This document shows, in pieces, positions 10,373 to 20,814 of a stretch of DNA of 64,000 bases. A program made the position numbers and the translations under genes. The first letter of the stretch is position 1. Every line of letters starts with the position of its first letter. The DNA comes from Nicotiana tabacum. Its lineage: Eukaryota > Streptophyta > Magnoliopsida > Solanales > Solanaceae. The notes beneath the pieces were generated by a model. The model searched no databases and was not told the origin of the DNA. It worked only from the letters and a program-made list of their open reading frames with translations. Location: positions 191,569,948 to 191,633,947 of the forward strand of contig NC_134082.1 in assembly GCF_000715075.1 (NCBI RefSeq), written 5' to 3'.

Positions 10373-12170
10373 CATGGTATGCATAGTGTGCATGGTGTTC
10401 ACGGCTCGGTCATAGGGTGCATAGTGTGCATGGTGTGCATGGTGTAATAAAAATTAAAATAAATAAATAAATAAATAAATAATCCCCAAGCAAGAAACTG
10501 GGGCAAGGGTTGCGCTTGTTGTAAACAAATGTGATTTCGAAGGTTGTAATTTTGAACCCCAAATTTATTTTGTTTTTTGAGCCTTTAATACCCTTTCTTT
10601 CTAGCCTATCCAAAACCCACATTATGGTCCAACGAAAGACCTTCTGATCAATCTTCAAAAAAAATCAAGTCAGACAAATGAGAATCTTACCGGTGAACAT
10701 AACACTCTGTTCCACAGCAGAAAGGACTCTAATCCCCAGCGGAAAGAGTCATACCGGCAACACTCCAAATCCCCAGCTGGAAAGTGATACAAATGAGAGA
10801 GTCTTATCGGTGAAAATCTTTACGGACACCATAAGGCGATGAAAGCTGAGAGAAAAACCAAAATGAGAGAGGCTTGATAGTGAAAACCCTTCGGGCACTA
10901 CAAGTCGAATAAGATTGGGAATCAGATGGGGAATCGTCAAGGGAAGATCTTGAAAGACGATTGACGGCGGAGGATAGGCCACATATGCATGTCATGATCA
11001 TTAGAGTCGGTGTCTGCGTTTGATAGGTTTTTATTTATAGTTTCTTTTGTTAAAGAGTCATCTTTTTCCTTTGTCTTTTATTCTGTTCCCTTTTATTTTT
11101 TCCTTTCATAGAAAAATTCCCCAATAGAGTCTGTCTGGTCAGAACCAGTGGGAAATGACTTCAAAATAGGCCATCAGCTTTCCAATTATGCAAGATGAGA
11201 TCTGGCTAGTACATCCAAGTGGTATAGTCAGCAAGGAACAAGCGCAAGGCCAATGTCAAGAAAGATATCCCCAGCAAAAGGGAATTGACAAAAGGATTGA
11301 CGAGTGTCAAGAGGGATACCCTTGCCAAAATCAAAGGTTATAAACCTCAAGGCCAAGGCCTGTGGACAAATTAAGGAGAGCAATGAGCATGATTTGGGAA
11401 ATTCATGCGAGACTAAAAGGTCGGGGTAATGCCAGTTTCCGAGCTATGCCACAAAAGAAGAGGGATACCCCCAGCGGAAAGGGATTATCCCCAACAAATA
11501 ATATCATTCCCAACAAGTTGTGGAGCGCAGAGCAAGAAAGGAGAAAGGGAAAACCATCCCAGTAGGAGTATTACAACCAACCACCACGTTTTAAACTAAC
11601 AATTTTTGTTTGATTTGAAACAGGTAAATGAAATGGCATTGATGACAGAAATGCATGCCCTAAGGGAGACTGTCAAACTGGGGCAGAAAATTTTCCTTTC
11701 ATTTGGAAAATTTTCTGGAAGTCAGGTACCCATTCGAGGAAGAATAAAGATAACACCAGTCTCAAGGGAAGTGGTCTTTGAACCAGTGTTGCCCCAACAT
11801 AATAAGTTTCAATGGAGGAAGTTATCCCCAGCAGACAGAACAAAGGGATGACACTTGTGCTCAGAAAAGCAAAGAGCCATTATCATCCCCAGCAGCTTCC
11901 AGAAGAATGAAGCATCGATTTGTAGGGATAAAATTCCCCAGCAGTGTTATCCTCAACAACGTTATCCCAAGAAGATAACACTTTTATCCCCAGCAGTGTT
12001 GAAAAAAAAATTTGAAGGAGAAGGAGGGGAAGAAATGAGACTCCCCCAGTGGTATTATCCCCAGCAATCAGGCGTCCACCTGGAGAACAAGGAAGAACAA
12101 TTGAAGTATCAGCAATCAGGAGCCCACCTGGAGAATAAGGGAATACAATTCAAATTTCAAGGTCAGGAGC
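10373..12170 (+). other. Element A 3' UTR with dispersed ATCCCCAGC motifs
   Basis: Non-coding. ATCCCCAGC or a one-base variant occurs about a dozen times, for example near 10732, 10768, 11268, 11467, 11823, 11886, 11936, 11987 and 12056, with two more near 13015 and 13036. B and C have the same motif in the equivalent 3' UTR. Frames across it are uninterrupted by chance only and show no domain. Confidence 0.65.
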
Positions 12171-12975
12171 CCGCCTGAAGAGAGGAATGACGTTTTATTT
12201 TTCAAAATTGTTGCTGAAGTCAGGAGCCCGCCTGAAGAAAGGAAAGGCGTTTTATTTTTAAAAGTTGTTGAAATCTCGCCAACCTAAAGAAAGGAATGAC
12301 ATTTTATTTTTAAAGTTAGCATTGAAGTTGGGAGCCCGCCCATAGAACAGAGGAATACATTTCAGTCTTTACATTTCAAGTATTGAAGTTGGGAGCCCGC
12401 CCATATAACAGAGGAATACATTTCAGTCTTTACATTTCAAGCGTTGAAGTTGGGAGCCCGCCCATATAACAGAGGAATACATTTCAGTCTTTACATTTCA
12501 AGCGTTGAAGTTGGGAGCCCGCCCATATAACAGAGGAATACATTTCAGTCTTTACATTTCAAGCGTTGAAGTTGGGAGCCCGCCCATAGAACAGAGGAAT
12601 ACATTTCAGTCTTTACATTTCAAGCGTTGAAGTTGGGAGCCCGCCCATATAACAGAGGAATACATTTCAGTCTTTACATTTCAAGTATTGAAGTTGGGAG
12701 CCTGCCCATATAACAGAGGAATACATTTCAGTCTTTACATTTCAAGCGTTGAAGTTGGGAGCCCGCCCATATAACAGAAGAATACATTTCAGTCTTTTCA
12801 TTTCAAGTGTTGAAGTTGGGAGCCCGCCCATATAACAGAGGAATACATTTCAGTCTTTTCATTTCAAGTGTTGAAATTGGGAGCCCGCCCATATAACAGA
12901 GGAATACATTTCAGTATTACTTTTCAAGTATTGAAGTTGGGAGCCCGCCCATATAACAGAGGAATCTATTTCAAG
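12160..12975 (+). repeat. 3' UTR tandem sub-repeats of element A
   Basis: About eleven copies of a ~60-bp unit (TTGAAGTTGGGAGCCCGCCC, then ATATAACAGAGGAATACATT, then TCAGTCTTTACATTTCAAG), preceded by three diverged units with GTCAGGAGCCCGCCTG. All share GGAGCCCGCC. The same unit occurs reversed in C (57975-58350) and a shorter relative in B (38311-39215). Variable tandem repeats in the 3' UTR are known for Tat-lineage elements. Confidence 0.93.
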
Positions 12976-13282
12976 ATCAAGTCAGAAGACAATAAAACAG
13001 AGGGTTACAACAGGAATCCCCAGCAGGAAACAATAAAAATCCCCAGCACTGGGAGGCAGAAGGTTGCAACAAGAGGTCCCAGCACAAACTCAAGTGCATG
13101 TGTCAAAGGAAGAAAAGCATCGGAAGAAAAGCATCGGAAGAAATGCAAACAGACAAGAAAGAAAGACAACAAGAACAAATTGCAGTCTAGCCTAGCTTCT
13201 TGTTTTCTTTTAAGCACGGTGTAACAAGGAGATCGGTAAGTAGTGGTAATAGCATGCAACAACAGTAACATTGCAGTCCCAC

Positions 13283-13371
13283 GGTAGTCCCAACTACCAA
13301 AACTTCCCGAACTACATTGACCTGATTCCTGTTTAGCCCAGGATATGTAGGAAACCTTTGAAGCAAAGGTT
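13283..13371 (+). repeat. structured UTR module a4 with extra upstream hairpin
   Basis: GGTAGT (13283-13288) pairs with ACTACC (13293-13298). CTACAT (13312-13317) pairs with ATGTAG (13345-13350) and encloses TCCTG/CAGGA (13327-13331, 13339-13343). Then AACCTTTG (13353-13360) pairs with CAAAGGTT (13364-13371) around loop AAG. The same arrangement occurs before the polypurine tract of B (b4) and C (c2). Confidence 0.7.
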
Positions 13372-13467
13372 CGGTCAAATCTTTTTCAAAAAATGCTTCA
13401 CACGGAGTACTCGGATGGGCAAAAATCGCTCGCTTTATCTTTGCACGAAAACCCTTCGTGTCTTCGG

Positions 13468-13482
13468 GCAAAGAGGGGCAGC
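13468..13482 (+). promoter_or_regulatory. polypurine tract of element A
   Basis: GCAAAGAGGGGCAGC directly precedes the 3' LTR. The core AAAGAGGGGCAGC is identical in B and C and would prime plus-strand DNA synthesis. Confidence 0.85.
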
Positions 13483-16400
13483 TGTAAGCACGTGATTTTT
13501 GCCCTATATGAGAATTACTCCCAAAAAATCAAAAATAAAATAATTTTCCTTGGTGTGCAATTTTGTGATATTTTGTGATATTTTTGAATAATTATTTGTA
13601 TTTGTCTGTGCATGTTTATTTGTTAAATTAATAAAAATACAAAAATATGTCGCATTTTGCATGTAGGATTTAATTCTACAATTGTTAGTAATTAAATTTG
13701 TTTTACAAAAAAATAAAAATTACAAAAATAGGCATCGTTTGCATTTTTAGCATTTAATGTCCAAATATACAATTTTATGCTTAATTATTACTTAATTGTG
13801 CGTTAATTATTATTGGGAGTTAATTTGCGCTTTTATAACTTAATAATAATTTAAGTATTTTTATAATTTAGTTTTAGAAAAATAAAAGAAGAAAAAGAAA
13901 ACAAAAATGTAAAAAAAATCGGAATTGGGCCTCTTCTTCAAATTCAAGCTACAGGCCCAAAAAATGGCCCAACCTTCCTCACGACCCGGTCCATTTCAAA
14001 CCGGGTCGACCCAGTCCATAACCCAACACCCCTATTATCTTACATTTCATAAAAAAACACAAAACAAAAAAAGAGAGAAGAAAACCCTAAAAAAAAGCTA
14101 AGGTATCCCCCCCTTCATTTTGGCTTCTTCTTCTCCAAACTTGAGAACACACCTCCCATGGCAGCTGCCTTTCCTCCCCAGCCTCCATTATCACCACGCA
14201 CACACATACACACCTCGCCAGCTGCTTCTGCTTCATCTTCGTCATTCTGCGTCAAGCTCAAGTTCGAGCTCGACGTCCATGGATGATCCTTCGCCGCTGC
14301 TGCTGTTTCTTTTTCCTCCATTGTTGATGCTGCCGCTGATTCGATTATCTTCTCCGACTCCTCCGAGTTGCTGCTTCTTCGCCATGGACAAGCATGCATT
14401 GATGCTACGTCGACCAGCTGTACTATGCCGCGATGCTGCTTCCTCCGTCGTGCTGCTGCCGGCGCTTCTGCTTCACGCTGTTTCTTCTTCCCCACAGACG
14501 GTGCCATGGCTGCTATCACTGCTGCTCCATCGATGTCACTGCTGCTGTTGCTTCAGTTTTCTTCATCACCCTCACCCATCGTCCTCATTACAAGCAACGA
14601 GATCGCTCGTTCGTTAGTTCCAGTCGTGATTCAAAAATCGAGCTTTTCGATGGAGTTTCTTTGATGTTGAAAATGAAGAAGTTTCTATTAAGAAGGTAAG
14701 ATTCTAACTTCGCTCATCTTTCGATTTTCAGATCTTGCGTCGTGGGTATATGAGTTGTTTGGTTCGATTTCCTTCGTTCCAGTTTTATGTCTCACGTGAT
14801 ACAGACAACTTGGCCCTTTCATTTGTGATGTTTGTTTGTTTAATTGTTGAATCAAATAAGAAGTTTACATAGTCATTTGTCTCCATTAATTGTCATATTA
14901 TCTCGTTTCCGTTAGTTGGTTTAAGTTTCAATTTTGTCCATATTTTTGTTCGATATTTTTTGGATCCAAAATCGTTAAAATGATTCAATTCTTGTTTTGT
15001 TTGTTCATCGTTGAAATAGTAATCTAGTTTGTTCATATGTTTTGTTGATTTAATTTTCAGATTCAAATGAAAATTAGTTAATTATTTTTCAGTTTATTTC
15101 ATATTAATTTTATTTATTTTGTAAAAAAGGGAATTGTTAGTTTAAGTTCAATATTGTTAGATTTAGTTTAAATCATGTGAATCCGTCATGTTTTGTTGTT
15201 TAAAAATAGATTTAATTCATGTTCATCTTTGATTGAAGTTCGCTTTTAATTTAGTAATTTAATGTGAAGTTATGTTTTGGTTTTAATTTTTGGATCATGT
15301 ATCTTTGTTATAATTTTGTTGGATTTGATTTTATTGATTATTTGAAGATTAGTGATTTGAATATGTTTATTTGTTTTGTTTAAGTTTAATTCGAAGTTTG
15401 AATAAAACTTCTTGTTGTTGTTGTTGAATCTGAAAATAGGTTTGTTTGTTGCTAAAAATATTGTTCAATCAAAATTTTAGTTGTTCTTTGTTGTTCAATT
15501 TGTGTTCATGTGATATTGTTGTTGTATTGTTCATCCGTGTTCATATGATTTGTTGTTTGAATTTGTGTAAAAATTGGTCATATTGGCTATATTTTGGTTG
15601 AGTTTGATTAATTGATTTGTTATTGCTGATGGGGGTAGTTTGGTAATTTGCAGTACGTTCAGGGGTAGTTTGGTAATTTCAGTAAGGGCAGAGGAGCATT
15701 TTTGGAATTTAATTTCTGAATAATTATTTATTTTAAATGTTCTTTCCATTAAAATTAAGATAATATTAAAGTAATTAAGCATGAGGGACAAAATGTAATG
15801 GGGTGGGTTTTGATATAGTTGTTTAATATAAATGGGGGACAAGACAAAATGTAGTGGATGGGAATATGGTAATTATTTATGTTAGGCATGAGGGACAAAA
15901 TATAATGAGTTGGGTTGATATATTAGTTTAATGTAGTGGGGGATGAGTGGGAAGATAATGAGTTTGGTAGGAAAAAATGGGTTGATTTTAATTGATTAAA
16001 AAATTTCTGGGATGGGATATAAAAGAGAGGTCTTGAATCAGATTTAAGGGGAGAACACAGAGATAGAGAGAATAAGAATAAAAACGGACAGAGAAAAAGG
16101 GCTGAATATTTAAGAGAGAAAGAAAAGTTCCGAAAAATATTTAAACTTTCAAATAAAAAAAAACTAAAAAAATCTTCTGCTTTCATTCATTGTTTTGAAA
16201 TCAACATTAATTGTTGGTTGTTTCATAAGAGCTTGAAGCTTTTGTTTTGGGATTACTACTCCACCGGTCTGTTCCTGGGTTGTTACTGTTGCTGGACTGT
16301 TGTTGCTGTGCTGTATTGTTATTACTGCTGCTGATTCTCATCTTCATTTTCTTTTGCTTCCAATATCAGGTACACAACTGACACGCTGGTTATTGTAATC

Positions 16401-17549
16401 CGAAATATGAAGCATGAATACGAAAAATGAAGAGTTGAAATTCTAAATTTGCTTTAATTATATTCTGAATTTTATTTGTATGTACAAATTATTTAGCTTG
16501 CAAAAATCAGAATCATGTAGCTATTTAATACATATAGTGGAACATCCGACGATAGCTTAACAGATGAACTATCTACATATATTGCCTAAAAATAAATAAA
16601 TGGTGTAGTAACTCCGTCGAGTCAAAAATCAAACGAATAGGCCATCTAGTAGGAACTTGGCAGAAATATTGTTTAGTTAAATAATATTGGTTAATTTCAG
16701 CATGTAAATGGTCTAGGATTAAAATTAGATTGCTATGTTTTTTTAATTTGACAAACTGAGAACATGTCTAGTATAATGTAACTAGGTAATAACATGTAAA
16801 TAAATTAAGATATTTTCTCTTTTATTTTGTAGAGACAAATTTCAATAGAAAAATGTAGGCATTTTAGGACTGTCCTTTTAAACATAAAAATGAGATGAGC
16901 CTCGCCCAATAAAATGCACCAATTGCGGGGCCCTCAATAAATGTTTAATTGAGTATTTAGAATTCGGGATGGATTGTTTAGTGAATTCCACGGTCTTACC
17001 CAGAAATAATAATACGCTAATTGCTTTAGGCACGATTTTAATAATAATACATTCTTAAACACGGGTGCGCATTTATGCGACCCAAATCCAAATCCCAAAA
17101 CATTGAATAAAAATACGTTCCGGATCGCGGGTGCATTTTATGTGACGCAATCCAAAGACATATTTTTAACAATGTTCAAATTCTTTTAAAAATAATAATA
17201 ACAATTATGAAAGCGGTAAAAAGATAAAATTTGCACATGAGCGCATAATTGTATAAAATCAGATAAACAAGCCGAATATGACAGTTGAGCGACCGTGCTA
17301 GAACCACGGAACCTCGGGAATGCCTAACACCTTCTCCCGGGTTAACAGAATTCCTTATCCGGATTTCTGGTTCGCAGACTGTAATACAGAGTCATTCTTT
17401 TCCTCGATTCGGGATTAAAATAGGTGACTTGGGACACCCTAAATCTCCCAAGTGGCGACTCTGAAATAAATAAACAAATCCCGTTTCGATTGTCCTTTAA
17501 TTGGAAAAACTCCTGTACCCCCGTGGGGGCGAAAAAAGGAGGTGTGACA
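13483..17549 (+). repeat. Element A 3' LTR
   Basis: 4067 bp, TGTAAGCACGTG...GTGTGACA, near-identical to 2825-6882. Visible differences include an added GATATTTTGT near 13565 and scattered substitutions. Its TATA box is at 16018-16025. Outward-reading transcription would run as antisense into the copia gag. Confidence 0.93.
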
Positions 17550-17554
17550 ACATG
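17550..17554. repeat. target site duplication of element A, right copy
   Basis: ACATG directly after the LTR terminus GGTGTGACA; matches 2820-2824. Confidence 0.93.
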
Positions 17555-17848
17555 ATACCCATTTCGGCGGATATCTATAAAACTCAACAAGTTTCTTCGG
17601 GACTTGGAGGAGAAAAATGCATTGTCTATAATAAGTTTTGTTCCCTTAGACAGAAATATTATGGCTCTTCCGGAGCCTTCAATCAAACTTATTTTACCAG
17701 AAATTATTGAAACATTTGCTTTTTCCTTATGCAAATAAGAAAAGTATTTCTGATCGTTGAATATGGCATGAGTTGTTCCACTATCAATAACACAAATATC
17801 TTCATGATTTGTCTTTGATCCAAACATAATTTGAGGGTTATCCATATT
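17555..17848 (-). pseudogene. copia pol: protease, truncated by insertion
   Basis: Codes for the start of the pol polyprotein with the aspartic protease active site DSGTTHAIF. The reading frame stops abruptly at 17555, where element A is inserted; the continuation is found at 2819. An AG preceded by a T-rich run lies at 17850-17849, just upstream of the first conserved codons, and could be a splice acceptor (see the gag-pol spacer). Confidence 0.85.
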
Positions 17849-17968
17849 CTTCAAAATAACATAAATAAAATATATTATAGTAAACATCATTATCAAAGCA
17901 TAACTTTTATTTATGTACAACAATTACATAACCATACTATCTATTACAAACAACAAAAATTAAAATAT
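17849..17968 (-). other. AT-rich spacer between copia gag and pol, possible intron
   Basis: About 120 nt between the gag stop codon (17969-17971) and the first conserved pol codons. It is very AT-rich, carries an AATAAA-type signal on the minus strand (17911-17906) and ends in a T-rich AG. Plant Ty1/copia elements are known to make a short gag transcript by splicing and early termination; this spacer has the right features and position. Splicing here is an inference. Confidence 0.45.
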
Positions 17969-18971
17969 TTACATTTCTACAGATTCACTACCGATTATAT
18001 GACTTGTTTCTCCTTCTGAGAGTGCAAAGTAATCAGCTACATCCAAATGCATGAAGTCTAAATTATCTTCAGAAATAAAATTTGCTTCAGCATTTTTCTC
18101 TGTCTTTTTCAGGGAGGCTTGATAAAGCTCAACCATGTGCTTTGGTGTACGACAGGTACGTGACTAGTGCCCTTTTCCTCCACATCTATAGCATGCATTT
18201 TCTGCATTTGGCGCTTGCACTGCTTCATGTTTTTGTTCCTTCCTTTTCCACTGTTGGTGGTGAGGAGGCTTCTTTGGTGCATTATTATTACCATGATTGG
18301 GGTTTCTTCCCCGACCACGGCCATGACCACGACTGGGGCCACGACCTCTTCCACGTTTAGCTTGGTGGAAGTTCGTCTCATTCACTTCAGGGAATGGACA
18401 AGAACCAATAGGTCGACTTTCATGATTTTTCATTAATAGCCCATTATGTTGCTCTGCTATAAGAAGATGTGAGATAAGTTCAGAATACTTTTTAAATCCC
18501 ATCTCTCGATATTGCTGTTGCAGGAGCATATTCGAGGCATGAAAAGTGGTGAAAGTTTTCTCCAACATATCAGTAATATTATCACCACATAATTTTAATT
18601 GGGAAATAATTCTGAACATAGCAGAATTATACTCACTGATAGATTTAAAATCTTGTAGCCTTAGATGAGTCCAATCATAACGTGCCTGTGGAAGAACGAC
18701 CATCTTCAGGTGGTCATATCAATCTTTCAAATTATTCCACAGTATGACTGGATCTTTAATAGTGAGATATTCCATTTTCAGGCCCTCATCAAGGTGCTGG
18801 CGTAGGAATATCATTGCTTTGGCACGGTCTTGGTTTGATGCCTGATTTTTATCCTTGATGGTGTCTGCCAGACCCATCGCATCAAGATGAATTTTCAGCA
18901 TCAAGCACCCACATGTAGCTTTTGCCCGATATATCCAGGGCTACAAATTCAAGTTTAGAAAGATTTGACAT
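17969..18971 (-). pseudogene. copia gag with disrupted CCHC zinc knuckle
   Basis: Begins with a typical copia gag start (MSNLSKLEF at 18971). The central part contains residues such as YDWTHLRLQDFKSI, followed by a glycine/arginine/histidine-rich stretch and a CX2CX4HX4C zinc knuckle (CYRCGGKGH). Gag forms the particle and binds RNA. Damage: one extra A near 18895-18901 shifts the frame, another stop precedes the 18703 segment, and a TAG at 18164-18166 falls inside the zinc knuckle where a tryptophan is usual. The frame ends with TAA at 17969-17971. Confidence 0.88.
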
Positions 18972-19030
18972 TATTTAGGAAAAGAAAGTTCTTACCTCTA
19001 ATACTTTCAAAGTATTTGCTCGAGATGTCA

Positions 19031-19049
19031 GAGTCTCGTGCTGATAACG
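19031..19049 (-). promoter_or_regulatory. copia primer binding region
   Basis: The minus strand directly after the LTR reads CGTTATCAGCACGAGACTC. This is the position of the primer binding site. It does not begin with TGG as a site pairing to a tRNA 3' CCA end would, so it may pair with an internal part of a tRNA or be mutated. Confidence 0.5.
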
Positions 19050-19543
19050 TGTTATAAAATAAAGACTGTAAAGTAAAGACAAGTATAGAGAGAAACTGTT
19101 ATATTATTCGAATTCAAACTGATGTACATAATGAACTGAAATCTCTTCTATTTATAGAAGAAAGGAAGCTGTTGTGTAAGCTGCTACTATACCAGATATG
19201 GATAATCTTCTACTGAGAGCAATGTTTATCCATAACGGAGTACTGAAAGGATAAGCTTATTATACCCGATATGGATAATCTTCTACCGGGGGTAATGTTT
19301 ATCCATAACTGGGTACTGAATGGATAAGTTTATTATACCCGGTATGGATAATCTTCTACCTAGGGTAATGTTTATCCATAACCGGGTACCGAAGTGATAA
19401 ACTTCTTCATGAAGCTTATTTCCAATAGAGTACTAAATGGATAAACATATTTACGGTGGAGTCCCATATGGATAAGCTTTTTCAGGAAGATTATTTATAA
19501 TGGAGTACTAAATGAACATCCATAATATAATATATTTATAACA
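19050..19543 (-). repeat. 5' LTR of the copia element
   Basis: 494 bp bounded by a 9-bp perfect inverted terminal repeat: TGTTATAAA at 19050-19058 and TTTATAACA at 19535-19543. Inside are three or four imperfect copies of a ~60-70-bp unit containing GGATAATCTTCTACY and GTTTATCCATAAC. Adjacent AATTA (19544-19548) is the candidate target duplication; its partner is outside the window. Confidence 0.8.
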
Positions 19544-19685
19544 AATTATTATTATTATTTATGCTAAAAATATATAATGGAAGTCACTATTTCCTTTTGA
19601 AGAAGTTATTTTCGTAGAAGATGTTTCCAAGGAAAATATTTTTCATCAAAAATGAGAAATAAGTTATTTTCCTTATCAGGGTAAC

Positions 19686-20359
19686 TAGGGGTGTACGTGG
19701 ACCGGGCCCGGTCCGGGTTTTATCAAAATCAAATCAAACCAACTATATCGGTTTGGATTGATTCGGTTTTGTCGGGTTTTTCGGGGTTTTTTTTAAATAT
19801 ATGTTTAGTAAAAGTATAAAAGATTGACAAACATATTATTTATTAAAATATTCTTATAGGAAAAAAAATTTAGTAACACATAATAGTTATTTTTTTAGAT
19901 GTCTGATAATAATTTTCGTTGATGTACACTTTCAAGGTTAACCGAATTTAGTAATTAAACATAAAAATCAATATGATACCCAAATAATAATAATAATAAT
20001 CACTTCACATTCGAAAAAGATATAAAAATGAATAGATCTTAACATATGATTTGAATATTGAAGAACAAAGAGATTGACGCATTTCAGTAACACTTGATAA
20101 GAAAGTGATCATACAGCTCATCATTAAGGTTAATAAATATGGAGCACTCCATATTCTATTAAATATTATATCCCACAAGAGAATTCCAAATATTTCTAGA
20201 TATTTTTTAAAGAAAATTATATATTTATATGTCGGTTTAGTTCGATTTTTGTTTACTCAATATCAAACCAAATCAAATTAAACCTAGTCGGATTTTTTAA
20301 TCGTTTTGATTTGACTTTTCGGTTTGGAGCGATTTTTCGGTTCGATTTTTACACCCCTA
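19686..20359 (+). mobile_element. MITE-like element with TAGGGGTGTA termini
   Basis: 674 bp with inverted ends TAGGGGTGTA (19686-19695) and TACACCCCTA (20350-20359), internally AT-rich with CGGTTTGG-type repeats near both ends. No coding capacity. Ends of this kind are common in Solanaceae non-autonomous DNA elements; superfamily not assigned, and no clean target duplication is visible. A second, inverted and truncated copy lies at 26661-27240. Confidence 0.7.
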
Positions 20360-20809
20360 ACTGTAACCTTTAACTTTATAATATTTGCTTTGTCGAACAT
20401 TTGGACATTATTATAATCTTTAGAACGTACAAATTTCATCAGAACACTCTCCAATTTGGTAATAATATTGATCTTTAATATATATTTTTTTCGAATTTTT
20501 CACTTACCTACCTACACTTTAAACATTAATAGAAAAAATTCCATGAAAAATGACTTCCATCCTCATGCCAAACAGACGTCATTGGTTCCCTTGAAAATTC
20601 TTTTTGTAAGGCATTTTGACGAATGAAAAGACTGACTTAAGTCTGAAATAAAATTTCCAAACGACCAAAGATCCTGAAAGGCCTGAACGCAAGTTCTAAG
20701 AAATAGTAGAGAAATTCCTCACCTGACTTAGTCATTAATTGGGATATGGCTTTCCAAGAAAATAAAATATTCACCAGAAAACGTCCTTAAGAAGATATTG
20801 CATCCATGC

Positions 20810-20814
<5 letters not shown>

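Larger units (their letters stand above)
2825..17549 (+). mobile_element. Element A: LARD-like non-autonomous LTR retrotransposon of Tat/Ogre type
   Basis: 14,725 bp with two long LTRs (2825-6882 and 13483-17549), a primer binding site, a polypurine tract and a perfect 5-bp target duplication. The 6.6-kb internal region has no gag, protease, RT, RNase H or integrase on either strand. It does have the UTR parts found in the coding relatives B and C: structured modules, CCCCAGC motifs, GGAGCCCGCC sub-repeats and the pre-PPT segment. LTR length and non-coding interior fit the LARD category. The LTRs match C's LTR along most of their length, so mobilisation by C-type elements is likely. The first ~280 nt of the two LTRs differ at about six places, so the insertion is fairly recent. 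Confidence 0.9.
1..19543 (-). mobile_element. Ty1/copia LTR retrotransposon, decayed, split by a nested element
   Basis: Minus-strand element. Read 5' to 3' it runs LTR (19543-19050), gag (18971-17969), protease (about 17848-17555), then a 14.7-kb foreign insertion (element A), then integrase (2819-1763) and reverse transcriptase with the start of RNase H (1723-1). The protease-integrase-RT order is the Ty1/copia order. The 3' LTR lies beyond the left edge. Several stops and at least one frameshift show it is dead. The reading frame is interrupted exactly at the duplicated ACATG that flanks element A, so the two halves belong to one original element. Confidence 0.9.

Noticed and set aside
11362..13224. 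Plus-strand frames of 66-118 codons in element A 3' UTR
   Set aside because: They lie over dispersed motifs and sub-repeats, change frame between units and contain no known domain.
19686..20359. Clean 8-bp hAT target duplication around the TAGGGGTGTA element
   Set aside because: The flanks GTAAC and ACTGTAAC are similar but do not give an exact direct repeat at the element ends.
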